Positions 24,355 to 32,380 of a stretch of DNA of 64,000 nt are shown here, piece after piece (within the stretch, counting starts at the first letter, position 1; each line of letters opens with the position of its first letter). This DNA comes from Paenimyroides baculatum (lineage in GTDB: Bacteria > Bacteroidota > Bacteroidia > Flavobacteriales > Flavobacteriaceae), in NCBI RefSeq assembly GCF_008629655.1, contig NZ_VWSG01000002.1, forward strand, positions 1 to 64,000. The letters are read 5' to 3'. Below the pieces are notes generated by a model. It saw only the letters and a list, made by a program, of their open reading frames with translations, searched no databases and was not told where the DNA came from. Both the position numbers and the translations under genes were made by a program.

Positions 24355-24377
24355 CGCTGTTTATAAAAAATAAATAA

Positions 24378-24734
24378 GTGGAAAATTCAAACGCACAAAA
24401 AATTATCAAAGCATTACAAGCCGAAGTAATTTCAAATGGTATAGTTGCTACATCTGTAGTTCCTGAATTAAAAAAGCTTAGAGAATTTGCTTTACTTGAG
24501 GAAAAACCTGTTCTAGTTAAAGCATTACGTTTAGCTTATGAACATATTGAAGAAAAGAATGATTTCTTGGTTAACATCCCTTCAGATGAGCCAATTGAAG
24601 AAGATTCTGAAATCAGTAATGAAAACTCTTCAACAGAAAGTTTTACTTATTTTATGTCGTTAATGTTGGATTTGGAGAACAAACACAACTTGGCAGACTT
24701 AAAAGAATACAACCAACAATTTCAACAACTTTAA
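24378..24734 (+). CDS. Conserved small acidic protein, GTG start
   Basis: The 118-residue soluble protein is mostly helical and not recognised. Helical N-terminal half: AQKIIKALQAEVISNGIVAT, LKKLREFALLEEKPVLVKAL. Then an acidic, Ser/Asn-rich linker (SDEPIEEDSEISNENSSTES) and a final helix (YFMSLMLDLENKHNLADLKE). The only plausible start is GTG at 24378, 23 bases past a good -7 element; the next in-frame ATG is deep in the protein. It is followed after two bases by the DUF3817 gene, so they are an operon. Confidence 0.7.
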   Translation: MENSNAQKIIKALQAEVISNGIVATSVVPELKKLREFALLEEKPVLVKALRLAYEHIEEKNDFLVNIPSDEPIEEDSEISNENSSTESFTYFMSLMLDLENKHNLADLKEYNQQFQQL

Positions 24735-24736
24735 TC

Positions 24737-25018
24737 ATGTTAATTTTTTTTAGATTAATAGCTGCTTTAGAAGGCATTTCGTATATCGCATTGTTTTACA
24801 ATATGTTATATAACAAACCGAATAATCCAGAATTATACCAACAATTATTATATCCAATTGGAATGATTCATGGCATACTTTTTGTTTTGTACTTTATACT
24901 GGCTATTTATCTAAAATTTGAATATAATTGGTCTATGAAAAAGTTAGGATTGGTCCTATTAGCTTCCCTCCTTCCTTTTGGAACATTCTATTCAGACTAT
25001 AAATGGTTAAAAAATTAA
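24737..25018 (+). CDS. DUF3817 family integral membrane protein
   Basis: The 93-residue protein has three membrane helices and the family hallmarks FRLIAALEGISYIALFYNML at the start, a central His in PIGMIHGILFVLYFILAIYL, and LGLVLLASLLPFGTFYSDYK. DUF3817 proteins are short three-helix proteins of unknown function, widespread in bacteria. It is the second gene of the pair with 24378. Confidence 0.85.
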   Translation: MLIFFRLIAALEGISYIALFYNMLYNKPNNPELYQQLLYPIGMIHGILFVLYFILAIYLKFEYNWSMKKLGLVLLASLLPFGTFYSDYKWLKN

Positions 25019-25025
25019 AAAAATT

Positions 25026-25055
25026 TTTGTTTTTAGTTAAAATACATTACTTTTA
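25026..25055 (+). promoter_or_regulatory. Probable promoter of the OmpA-family porin gene
   Basis: TTTG (25026-25029), 18 bases, then TACTTTTA (25048-25055), one mismatch from TAnnTTTG, leaving a leader of about 50 bases before the ATG. A long AT-rich leader is usual for abundant Bacteroidota outer-membrane proteins. Confidence 0.4.
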
Positions 25056-25111
25056 CCGAAAATTATAAATTCAAATAATCTATAATTACTAATAATTTAA
25101 AAAAAAGTTTT

Positions 25112-26374
25112 ATGAAAAAAATAACTTTGCCTTTAATTGCTGCAGTATTAGGTTTCTCTAATATGAACGCGCAAGAAGGATTACCTTACAACAAATGGTC
25201 TATTGACATTAATGGTGGTTTAACAAAACCTTCTTCTCCAATGACTCCTGGTTACACTGGTGATACTTTCTTTGGTTTAGTTCATGCTGATGCTGGTGTT
25301 CGTTATATGTTTAACAACAAATTCGGTATTAAAGCTGATTTCGGTTATGACTACATGAAAAGTGGTGAAGATTCTAACTACTTTAGAACTACTCATTACA
25401 GAGCAAGCTTACAAGGGGTTGCAAATTTAGGTCGTATCATGAATTTCGAAGAGTGGACTAAAACTTTTGGTTTATTAGCTCATGGTGGTGCTGGATACTC
25501 TTGGATGGAACCAGGAAAAGATTTAGTAACTAACATGTACGATAAAGACCAAATGGGTCACGTTCTTTTAGGATTAACTGGTCAAGTAAAATTAGGTAAC
25601 CGTGTTGCTTTAAATGCTGACTTCACAATGGTTAACACAATCCGTCAGAACTATACATTCGATGGTAATTCAATGATTGATGCTAACGACAGAGGATTCA
25701 ACGGTACATTCTACAATGCTACTTTAGGTTTATCTTTCTACTTAGGGAAAAACGAACAACATGCTGACTGGTATGCTAACGATGGTTTAACAAACAGAGT
25801 TGAATCTTTAGAAAACCGTGTAACAGATATCGAAAACAAAATGATCGATTCTGATAACGATGGTGTTGCTGATTATTTAGATTTAGAGCCTAATACTCCA
25901 GCAGGAAACATGGTTGATACTAAAGGTCGTTCTATTGACTTAAACAAAAACGGTATTCCAGATTCTTACGAAGATTATTTCGATTCAAGATATGCTAAAA
26001 AAGGTGATACTTTCTCTTCTGCTGATTCAAACACAGCTCAAGATTTAATCAACCAAGGTTATGTAGCAGTTTATTTTGATTTCGATAAATCAGCTCCTAA
26101 AAACGCAGAAGCAACTAACTTCTTAGTTACTTACTTACGTTCTAATCCAAACGCTACTGTTGAAGTTAATGGTTTTGCTGACTCAGTTGGTAACCCATCT
26201 TACAACCAACGTTTGTCTGAAAAACGTGCTAAAAACGTAGCTAAAATTTTAGAACAAGCTGGAATCTCTAGCTCTAGAATTAAAACTACTGCTAACGGTG
26301 AAGATACTTCATTCGACGGTACTAACAAGACTACTTCTAAATTTGCTAGAAGAGTAACTTTCAAAGTAAAGTAA
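25112..26374 (+). CDS. OmpA-family outer-membrane porin
   Basis: This is a major structural outer-membrane protein that ties the membrane to peptidoglycan. The 420-residue precursor has a signal peptide (MKKITLPLIAAVLGFSNMNA), an N-terminal eight-stranded beta-barrel (about 25-215), and a short coiled stretch (RVESLENRVTDIENK). Acidic thrombospondin-type-3-like calcium repeats follow (DSDNDGVADYLDLEPNTP, KNGIPDSYED). The OmpA peptidoglycan-binding domain (about 310-420) has YFDFDKSAPKNAEATNFLV, VNGFADSVGNPSYNQRLSEK and RAKNVAKIL. Codon use is biased towards few codons (GCT, GGT, GTT, TTA, AAC), unlike its neighbours, which suggests high expression. Confidence 0.93.
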   Translation: MKKITLPLIAAVLGFSNMNAQEGLPYNKWSIDINGGLTKPSSPMTPGYTGDTFFGLVHADAGVRYMFNNKFGIKADFGYDYMKSGEDSNYFRTTHYRASLQGVANLGRIMNFEEWTKTFGLLAHGGAGYSWMEPGKDLVTNMYDKDQMGHVLLGLTGQVKLGNRVALNADFTMVNTIRQNYTFDGNSMIDANDRGFNGTFYNATLGLSFYLGKNEQHADWYANDGLTNRVESLENRVTDIENKMIDSDNDGVADYLDLEPNTPAGNMVDTKGRSIDLNKNGIPDSYEDYFDSRYAKKGDTFSSADSNTAQDLINQGYVAVYFDFDKSAPKNAEATNFLVTYLRSNPNATVEVNGFADSVGNPSYNQRLSEKRAKNVAKILEQAGISSSRIKTTANGEDTSFDGTNKTTSKFARRVTFKVK

Positions 26375-26395
26375 TCAATACTTTAATATATTAAG

Positions 26396-26422
26396 AAAAG
26401 AGAGGTTTATGCCTCTCTTTTT
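26396..26422 (+). terminator. Terminator after the OmpA-family gene
   Basis: AAAAGAGAGG and CCTCTCTTTT form a 10-bp stem around TTTATG with a T run; the uvrB promoter starts eight bases beyond. Confidence 0.85.
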
Positions 26423-26429
26423 TTATTCC

Positions 26430-26437
26430 TATATTTG
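26430..26437 (+). promoter_or_regulatory. -7 element of uvrB
   Basis: TATATTTG is a perfect TAnnTTTG, 18 bases ahead of the uvrB ATG and directly after the OmpA terminator. This gives a very short leader. No LexA-type palindrome was seen. Confidence 0.6.
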
Positions 26438-26455
26438 TAAAAACTCTGTACAATA

Positions 26456-28453
26456 ATGAAATTTGAAGTAGTATCAGAATATAAACCAATGGGCGATCAG
26501 CCTGCAGCAATAAAAAGTCTTTCAAACGGAATAAAAAACAATGAGCAGTTTCAAACTTTGCTTGGTGTTACCGGTTCTGGGAAAACTTTTACAGTTGCGA
26601 ATGTGATTCAAGAAGTACAAAAACCTACTTTGGTTTTGGCTCATAATAAAACGTTGGCAGCACAATTGTATTCAGAATTCAAGCAGTTTTTCCCCAACAA
26701 TGCTGTGGAATATTTTGTTTCGTACTATGATTATTATCAACCAGAAGCTTATCTGCCAGTAACGGGAACCTACATTGAAAAAGATCTTTCTATAAACGAA
26801 GATTTAGAAAAAATGCGTTTAAGTACCACATCTTCTCTACTTTCTGGTCGAAGAGATGTGTTGGTTGTAGCATCAGTTTCTTGTTTATATGGTATTGGAA
26901 ATCCTACTGAATTTCAAAAAAATGTGGTTACAATTGAGCAAGATCAGGTTATTTCACGTACAAAGTTTCTTCAGCAATTAGTTCAATCATTATATTCAAG
27001 AACCGAAGCAGAGTTTTCGCATGGAACTTTTAGAATTAAAGGCGATACTGTGGAAGTTTTCCCTAGTTATGCTGATGATCCTTTCCGTGTTCACTTTTTT
27101 GGTGATGAAATTGAAACCATTGAATCTTTTGATCCGGCTACATCTAAAGTTATTGAAAAATATACGTTATTAAGCATCTACCCTGCCAATATGTTTGTTA
27201 CATCGCCCGATGTTTTACAAAATGCAATTTGGGCAATTCAGCAGGATATGGTTAAACAAGTTGATTATTTTAAATCGATCGGTAAACATTTAGAAGCAAA
27301 ACGTTTAGAAGAACGCACGAATTTTGATTTAGAAATGATCCGCGAATTAGGATATTGTTCGGGTATCGAGAATTATTCAAGATATTTGGATGGTCGTGAA
27401 CCGGGAACGCGTCCTTTCTGTTTGATAGATTATTTTCCGAAAGATTTTTTAATGATAATTGATGAAAGTCACGTTACCGTTTCACAAGTTCATGCCATGT
27501 ACGGTGGTGACCGTTCGCGTAAGGAAAACTTGGTTGAATATGGTTTTAGATTACCTGCTGCGATGGACAATCGACCTTTAAAATTTGAAGAATTCGAATT
27601 ACTGCAAAATCAAGTGGTTTATGTATCAGCAACACCGGCAGATTATGAATTACAAAAGTCAGAAGGAATTTATGTAGAACAGGTAATTCGTCCTACAAGT
27701 TTGTTAGATCCGATTATTGAAGTACGCCCGAGTCAGAATCAAATTGATGATTTAGTAGAAGAAATACACAAACGTGTAGAAGTTGACGAACGTGTTTTGG
27801 TTACTACCCTGACAAAGCGAATGGCAGAAGAATTGGCAAAACACTTTACAAAAATCGGAATTCGATGCAGATATATACACTCTGATGTTGATACTTTAGA
27901 ACGTATTGAAATTATGCAGGATCTTCGTAAAGGTATGTTTGATGTATTGATTGGTGTTAACCTTTTACGTGAAGGGCTTGATTTACCGGAAGTTTCATTG
28001 GTTGCTATTTTAGATGCTGACAAGGAAGGTTTTTTACGCAGTTCACGATCTTTAACGCAAACTGTTGGTAGAGCTGCACGTAATATTAACGGTAGAGCCA
28101 TAATGTATGCCGATAAAATTACCGTTAGTATGCAGCGTACAATGGATGAAACAGTTTACCGACGCAACAAACAGATCGCGTACAATAAAGAACATGGATT
28201 AAAACCAAAAGCTTTAAACAAGAAAATTGAGAAATCTTTTACTGATAAATTTAAATCATACGATCAAACAGAAACAAATTTAAAAACCGTTGCCGAAGAA
28301 AATGTTGTTTACAGATCTACAAAAGATATCGATAAAGTGATAAAAGAAAAGCGTAAAGAAATGGAAAATGCCGCTAAAAATTTAGATTTTATACAGGCAG
28401 CAAGGCTTCGTGACGAGATTCAAGAATTAACAAATAAAAAAACAAACCTATAA
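26456..28453 (+). CDS. uvrB: Excinuclease ABC subunit UvrB
   Basis: UvrB is the damage-verifying helicase-like subunit of nucleotide-excision repair and partners with UvrA and UvrC. The 665-residue protein is of normal length. It has FEVVSEYKPMGDQPAAI at the start, Walker A LGVTGSGKTF (about 38-47), the beta-hairpin YYDYYQPEAYLPVTGTYIEK, DEXD-type IIDESH, motif V/VI LLREGLDLPEVSLVAILDAD and QTVGRAARN, and the C-terminal UVR domain (IDKVIKEKRKEMENAAKNLD). It stands alone, with its own promoter after the OmpA terminator. Confidence 0.97.
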   Translation: MKFEVVSEYKPMGDQPAAIKSLSNGIKNNEQFQTLLGVTGSGKTFTVANVIQEVQKPTLVLAHNKTLAAQLYSEFKQFFPNNAVEYFVSYYDYYQPEAYLPVTGTYIEKDLSINEDLEKMRLSTTSSLLSGRRDVLVVASVSCLYGIGNPTEFQKNVVTIEQDQVISRTKFLQQLVQSLYSRTEAEFSHGTFRIKGDTVEVFPSYADDPFRVHFFGDEIETIESFDPATSKVIEKYTLLSIYPANMFVTSPDVLQNAIWAIQQDMVKQVDYFKSIGKHLEAKRLEERTNFDLEMIRELGYCSGIENYSRYLDGREPGTRPFCLIDYFPKDFLMIIDESHVTVSQVHAMYGGDRSRKENLVEYGFRLPAAMDNRPLKFEEFELLQNQVVYVSATPADYELQKSEGIYVEQVIRPTSLLDPIIEVRPSQNQIDDLVEEIHKRVEVDERVLVTTLTKRMAEELAKHFTKIGIRCRYIHSDVDTLERIEIMQDLRKGMFDVLIGVNLLREGLDLPEVSLVAILDADKEGFLRSSRSLTQTVGRAARNINGRAIMYADKITVSMQRTMDETVYRRNKQIAYNKEHGLKPKALNKKIEKSFTDKFKSYDQTETNLKTVAEENVVYRSTKDIDKVIKEKRKEMENAAKNLDFIQAARLRDEIQELTNKKTNL

Positions 28454-28491
28454 GTATTTTTTTATATTTTTAACCAAAATATACTTAAAAC

Positions 28492-28998
28492 ATGAAAAAC
28501 TTAAAATTATTGTTGTTTACTGTAACACTTGCAGGTACTTTATCGCTGCAAAGTTGTTTTTACAATTATCATGATGATGACGATTTTCCGTCAACACCAC
28601 AATATTCGCAATATACACCGGTAATCATGTCGCGCGAGCAAATGGTCAATTCAATAAAAATGTCTGAACCAAAAAGCATGAAAAAAGCAGGGAAAATATA
28701 TGTGAAAGATTCTTATATTTTTATTACTGATGAAAACAAAGGTTTTCATATTTATGATAATTCCAACCCGAATGCTCCACAGTTAACTGGATTTTTAGAA
28801 GTACCAGGCGCAACAGACATGGCAATTAAAAACAATACAATCTATATCAATCAGGCGGTTGATTTGGTTGCTGTTAGTTTAAATAATAACCAAGTTACCG
28901 TTCAAAAGCGAATTGCAAATACATTCCCGCAAAAAATAAGTCCTGATGGATTTAATCATTACGCTGGCGAAAATCAAATTATTGTTGACTGGAAATAA
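28492..28998 (+). CDS. LVIVD-type lipoprotein (short)
   Basis: The 168-residue protein has a signal and lipobox ending LSLQSC and an Asp-rich stretch after lipidation (NYHDDDDFPSTP). One LVIVD-like beta-propeller blade pair follows: GKIYVKDSYIFITDENKGFH, IYDNSNPNAPQLTGFLEVPG and AIKNNTIYINQAVDLVAVSL. LVIVD repeats occur in bacterial surface proteins of unknown function. The next gene, seven bases on, has a longer set of the same repeats, so these are probably partner lipoproteins in one operon. Confidence 0.75.
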   Translation: MKNLKLLLFTVTLAGTLSLQSCFYNYHDDDDFPSTPQYSQYTPVIMSREQMVNSIKMSEPKSMKKAGKIYVKDSYIFITDENKGFHIYDNSNPNAPQLTGFLEVPGATDMAIKNNTIYINQAVDLVAVSLNNNQVTVQKRIANTFPQKISPDGFNHYAGENQIIVDWK

Positions 28999-29004
28999 TT
29001 AGTT

Positions 29005-29763
29005 ATGAAAAAGAAGTTTTTAAAATTTAGTATAGTACTTGCAGCATGTTTTTCATTAACATTTTGTGGTAGCGATAATTCTTCAGATACAGGTGGGCCA
29101 AACTCTGAAGGATCTGGTAAAGGTGGATCAATGGCAGTTTTTGCTATTAAAGGAAATTACTTATACACAGTAGATAATCAAGATTTACATGTATTTCAAA
29201 TATCAAACACAAACGATCCTGTAAAAGTGAACGATGTAACCATTGGGCGAGATATTGAAACTATTTATTCTTTGGGTGATTTAATGTTTATGGGATCTAG
29301 AAACGGAATGTTTATTTATGATGTTTCAAACCCCGAAAACCCTAAATATCTGTCGCAGGCAGAACATTTTACAGCATGTGATCCGGTAGTTGCAAATGAA
29401 GGTTATGCCTATGTTACACTACATTCTAACACAGGTTGTGGAAATAATTTGAATACGTTAATGGTTTATGATATTGCCGATGTTAAAAATCCGCAGCTTA
29501 TTCACCAAAGAAATTTAACCTATCCTCGTGGATTGGCAATTCATGAGAATTATCTGATTATTTGTGATGATGAATTAAAGATTTTTGACGCCACAAATCC
29601 TGCAGAACCAGTATTGGTAAAATCTGTAAATCATAAATTTAAAGATGTTGTAATTTATAACGACATTATGTATGCTTTTGGCGAACAAAAAGTCACGCAG
29701 TTTAAATGGAATGCAGCTGATTTTCCAAACACACTAACAGCAATTAGCGATATAACTTATTAA
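29005..29763 (+). CDS. LVIVD-repeat lipoprotein
   Basis: The 252-residue protein has a lipoprotein signal ending LTFC and a Ser/Gly-rich tether. Four to five LVIVD beta-propeller repeats follow: GNYLYTVDNQDLHVFQISN, GDLMFMGSRNGMFIYDVSNP, YAYVTLHSNTG with LMVYDIADVKNPQLIHQ, and YLIICDDELKIFDATNPAEP. It is probably surface exposed and the function is unknown. Cys pairs (CDP and GCGN) may form a disulfide. It follows the short LVIVD lipoprotein by seven bases and ends at a strong terminator. Confidence 0.8.
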   Translation: MKKKFLKFSIVLAACFSLTFCGSDNSSDTGGPNSEGSGKGGSMAVFAIKGNYLYTVDNQDLHVFQISNTNDPVKVNDVTIGRDIETIYSLGDLMFMGSRNGMFIYDVSNPENPKYLSQAEHFTACDPVVANEGYAYVTLHSNTGCGNNLNTLMVYDIADVKNPQLIHQRNLTYPRGLAIHENYLIICDDELKIFDATNPAEPVLVKSVNHKFKDVVIYNDIMYAFGEQKVTQFKWNAADFPNTLTAISDITY

Positions 29764-29790
29764 GCTTTCTTTTAAGAAAGCTTTTTTCTT
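29762..29790 (+). terminator. Terminator after the LVIVD lipoprotein pair
   Basis: AAGCTTTCTT and AAGAAAGCTT form a 10-bp stem with a T run, starting at the stop codon. Confidence 0.85.
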
Positions 29791-29791
29791 G

Positions 29792-29799
29792 TATCTTTG
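29792..29799 (+). promoter_or_regulatory. -7 element of the DUF1456 gene
   Basis: TATCTTTG matches TAnnTTTG, 17 bases ahead of the first ATG and directly after a terminator. Confidence 0.55.
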
Positions 29800-29815
29800 A
29801 TAAAACTTAAGAAAT

Positions 29816-30280
29816 ATGATGACCAATAACGATATATTAAAAAAATTAAGAGTTGCTTTACAGTTAAGAGACGATCAAATTCTGGACATTTTAGAATTGG
29901 TTGATTTTAGAATTTCTAAAGGAGAAATAGGAAATTTTTTTAGAACCGAAGATCACCCAAAATATGTAGAATGTCAGGATCAGATTTTACGTAACTTTTT
30001 GAATGGTTTGGTAATTTATTTACGTGGAACTAAAGAAAATCCTAAAAACCCTAAAGAAGTTTTAGCAGGAATTTCATCTTCCAAAATACCTTTAACAGAA
30101 AAACCAAAGGTTGAAGATAAACCTAAAGCGCCATATACACCTAAAAAGCCTACTGCTGTAAAACCTGCTTTTAAAGGTAAAAGTAATACAACAGCAAAAA
30201 GTAATACTACTCCTACAAAAAAAGATATTTTAGGAAACGTTAGATTTAATAACGGTAAGCCAAAAAAGAAAAACGATTAA
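29816..30280 (+). CDS. DUF1456 (YehS-like) protein with one domain and a basic tail
   Basis: The 154-residue protein has one DUF1456 domain at 1-70 (NNDILKKLRVALQLRDDQIL, FRISKGEIGNFFRTEDHPKY and ILRNFLNGLVIYLRG). It then changes to a Lys/Pro/Thr-rich, probably disordered tail (KAPYTPKKPTAVKPAFKGKS). E. coli YehS has two such domains; this matches the second one. The tail is strongly basic, so nucleic-acid binding is possible but not shown. Start is ATG 29816 or the next codon, ATG 29819. It ends at a bidirectional terminator. Confidence 0.8.
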   Translation: MMTNNDILKKLRVALQLRDDQILDILELVDFRISKGEIGNFFRTEDHPKYVECQDQILRNFLNGLVIYLRGTKENPKNPKEVLAGISSSKIPLTEKPKVEDKPKAPYTPKKPTAVKPAFKGKSNTTAKSNTTPTKKDILGNVRFNNGKPKKKND

Positions 30281-30294
30281 TAAGATCGTTTTTC
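30268..30294. terminator. Bidirectional terminator between the DUF1456 and pabA/trpG genes
   Basis: AAAACGAT and ATCGTTTT (8-9 bp) around TTAATAAG or similar, with T-rich ends on both strands; it overlaps the DUF1456 stop codon. Confidence 0.75.
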
Positions 30295-30298
30295 TTTT

Positions 30299-30868
30299 TT
30301 AATTATTTTTCAGCCAATTTTTAATAATCTTTTTTCCTTGCGGTGTTAAAACAGATTCGGGGTGAAATTGAACACCGCGAATATCGTATTCTTTATGTTT
30401 TAATGCCATAATATTTCCTAATTCATCAATTGCGGTAACTGTGATTTCGCTTGATAGATTACTTTTACTTACACACCACGAATGATAATGACCTACAAAA
30501 ATATCGTTTTGTAATTCATTCCATAAAAAATCGTCTTCTATGATTTCAAGTTTGGTTGAAATTCCGTGTAAAGGTTGATCCAAATTTACAAGGGAACATC
30601 CAAAATATTCGGCAATTGCCTGATGTCCCAAACAAACGCCCAAAATACTTTTCTTATCCTTATAAAAATCAATTACATCTAACAAAAGCCCGGCTTCTTT
30701 TGGAATTCCCGGACCTGGCGACAAAACAATTTTATCGAAATTTTGCAACTGTTCCAAGTAAAACTCATCGTTTAAAAAAACGGATACTTCTACTCCATCA
30801 AAACTTTCCAGATAATGAATAATGTTATGTACAAATGAATCGTAATTGTTGATTACTGCAATTTTCAT
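30299..30868 (-). CDS. Aminodeoxychorismate/anthranilate synthase glutaminase subunit (PabA/TrpG)
   Basis: This glutamine amidotransferase supplies ammonia to PabB or TrpE to make aminodeoxychorismate (folate) or anthranilate (Trp). The start is ATG 30868 (KIAVINNYDSFVHN); an in-frame GTG at 30883 overlaps the previous stop and is less likely. The class-I triad is present: LGVCLGHQA with the nucleophilic Cys, then VQFHPESVL with His and Glu. The oxyanion segment LSPGPGIPKEAG is also present. The partner is not in this window and there is no trp operon, so PabA is as likely as TrpG. It is 14 bases downstream of the alkaline phosphatase gene. Confidence 0.9.
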   Translation of the reverse strand: MKIAVINNYDSFVHNIIHYLESFDGVEVSVFLNDEFYLEQLQNFDKIVLSPGPGIPKEAGLLLDVIDFYKDKKSILGVCLGHQAIAEYFGCSLVNLDQPLHGISTKLEIIEDDFLWNELQNDIFVGHYHSWCVSKSNLSSEITVTAIDELGNIMALKHKEYDIRGVQFHPESVLTPQGKKIIKNWLKNN

Positions 30869-30882
30869 TCGACAAAAATACA

Positions 30883-32301
30883 CTAAAATTTGTTTTCTAC
30901 TTCGGCAGCTTCCAACAATAAATAGTGCATATCGGTATTTTTCATAAAAGGTTTATGCAGATGATTTCCCGGACCAAACATGGCAACTTCTACATAGTCT
31001 GCCGAGTGATCCATAGAAATCCATCCAACCGAATTGTATTTTTTCTGAATTTCGGCAAAAGCACTAAAAGGCAAATGTTTGTAGTTGTACAATCCGTCAT
31101 CGCCCTTTTTTAATCCGTTGTAATATGATGTTATGGTTTTAGTTTCCTCATCGTTCAATTCCACATTTATCGAACTTTTAATAAACTCCTTAATCTGACT
31201 TTCTGACTGGTTATTTTTTATATTGTTTAAAATATATTCGTTCGTAAAATTATATTTCGCCAAACTATCAAAATGCTCGTTTGCATATTTACCGTAAATC
31301 ATGCCGGGGTTAGCATTTCCGTGATCCGTAGTAATTACAACCAAGGTGTTTTTGTCTTGTTCGGCAAATTTCATAGCAACAGCAATGGCTTCATCAAACT
31401 GCAATTGTTCGTGTATCAGTGCCGAAACATCGTTTGCGTGTGCCGCCCAATCAACCTTTCCTGATTCTACCTGTAGCACAAATCCTTCTCTATGATCTTT
31501 CATTTGATTGATCGCAATCTCTGTCATTTCCGCCAAAGTCGGAATAGAATTCGTCAATTCCGCAGATTGCTTTCTGTCAATTTGATACGGAAGTGCATCA
31601 AAATCAAAAACACCCAATATTTTTTTAGATTTATCAATATTTTTTAAATCTGATTTGATTTTTGCGACCACATAATTTTGCTGTGCAAAAGCAGTGAACA
31701 TATCTTTTTTATCTTTTCTGTGTTCAGCAGAAAAATATTTTTGTCCGCCACCTAACAAAACATCATAACCAATACGTAAATATTCTTCAGCAATTGCCGA
31801 TTGATCGTTTCTACTTTTCATTGCAACCGTAAAGCCTGCAGGAGTTGCGTGCGTAATAGGAACCGTTGTAACACAGCCTGCTTTTTTACCTTTTGCTTTG
31901 AATTTTTGCCAAATAGGCATATTTTCTTCGCCAGACGGACTAATATTCAACGAACCGTTATTCACACGTGCGCCACCGCCCCAAGAAGAACTTGCAGCAG
32001 CAGAATCGGTAACGATTGATGAAGCCGAAGCCATATCCATTATTCCGCGAGAAACTTTGTTATCAATATAAAGTTGCAGCCAGTTATTGTTTTTGCCAAA
32101 TATGCGGTTAGAATACATATTTGCAAGGTTCAGCGTTCCAGAACTCATTCCGTCGCTTACCATAAAAATAATGTTTTTAGCTTTTTTACTGGTTGAATTT
32201 AATGATATATCGTTGTTTCCTGCAAAAGTATTGATTGGATTGACTAATGTAGATCCCAATGCAGCCAAGCTTCCTAATTTAAAAAAACTTCTTCTTCTCA
32301 T
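30883..32301 (-). CDS. Exported alkaline phosphatase (PhoA family)
   Basis: The enzyme hydrolyses phosphate monoesters in the periplasm to supply phosphate. The 472-residue precursor has a Tat-type signal (RRRSFFKLGSLAALG). PhoA-type metal and catalytic elements are clear: IFMVSDGMS, VTDSAAASSSWG with the catalytic Ser, THATPAGF, VESGKVDWAAHAND, TTDHGN and SMDHSADYVEVAMFGPG. It is smaller than E. coli PhoA in the crown region but normal for Bacteroidota. Functionally it complements pstSCAB 20 kb away. The Tat signal suggests folding with metal before export. Confidence 0.93.
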   Translation of the reverse strand: MRRRSFFKLGSLAALGSTLVNPINTFAGNNDISLNSTSKKAKNIIFMVSDGMSSGTLNLANMYSNRIFGKNNNWLQLYIDNKVSRGIMDMASASSIVTDSAAASSSWGGGARVNNGSLNISPSGEENMPIWQKFKAKGKKAGCVTTVPITHATPAGFTVAMKSRNDQSAIAEEYLRIGYDVLLGGGQKYFSAEHRKDKKDMFTAFAQQNYVVAKIKSDLKNIDKSKKILGVFDFDALPYQIDRKQSAELTNSIPTLAEMTEIAINQMKDHREGFVLQVESGKVDWAAHANDVSALIHEQLQFDEAIAVAMKFAEQDKNTLVVITTDHGNANPGMIYGKYANEHFDSLAKYNFTNEYILNNIKNNQSESQIKEFIKSSINVELNDEETKTITSYYNGLKKGDDGLYNYKHLPFSAFAEIQKKYNSVGWISMDHSADYVEVAMFGPGNHLHKPFMKNTDMHYLLLEAAEVENKF

Positions 32302-32380
32302 TTTTGAAATATTTTATACAAAAATAGGCAAACTATACGTTTGCCTAATCTATACATATTAAATAAATGTTACTTAATCT

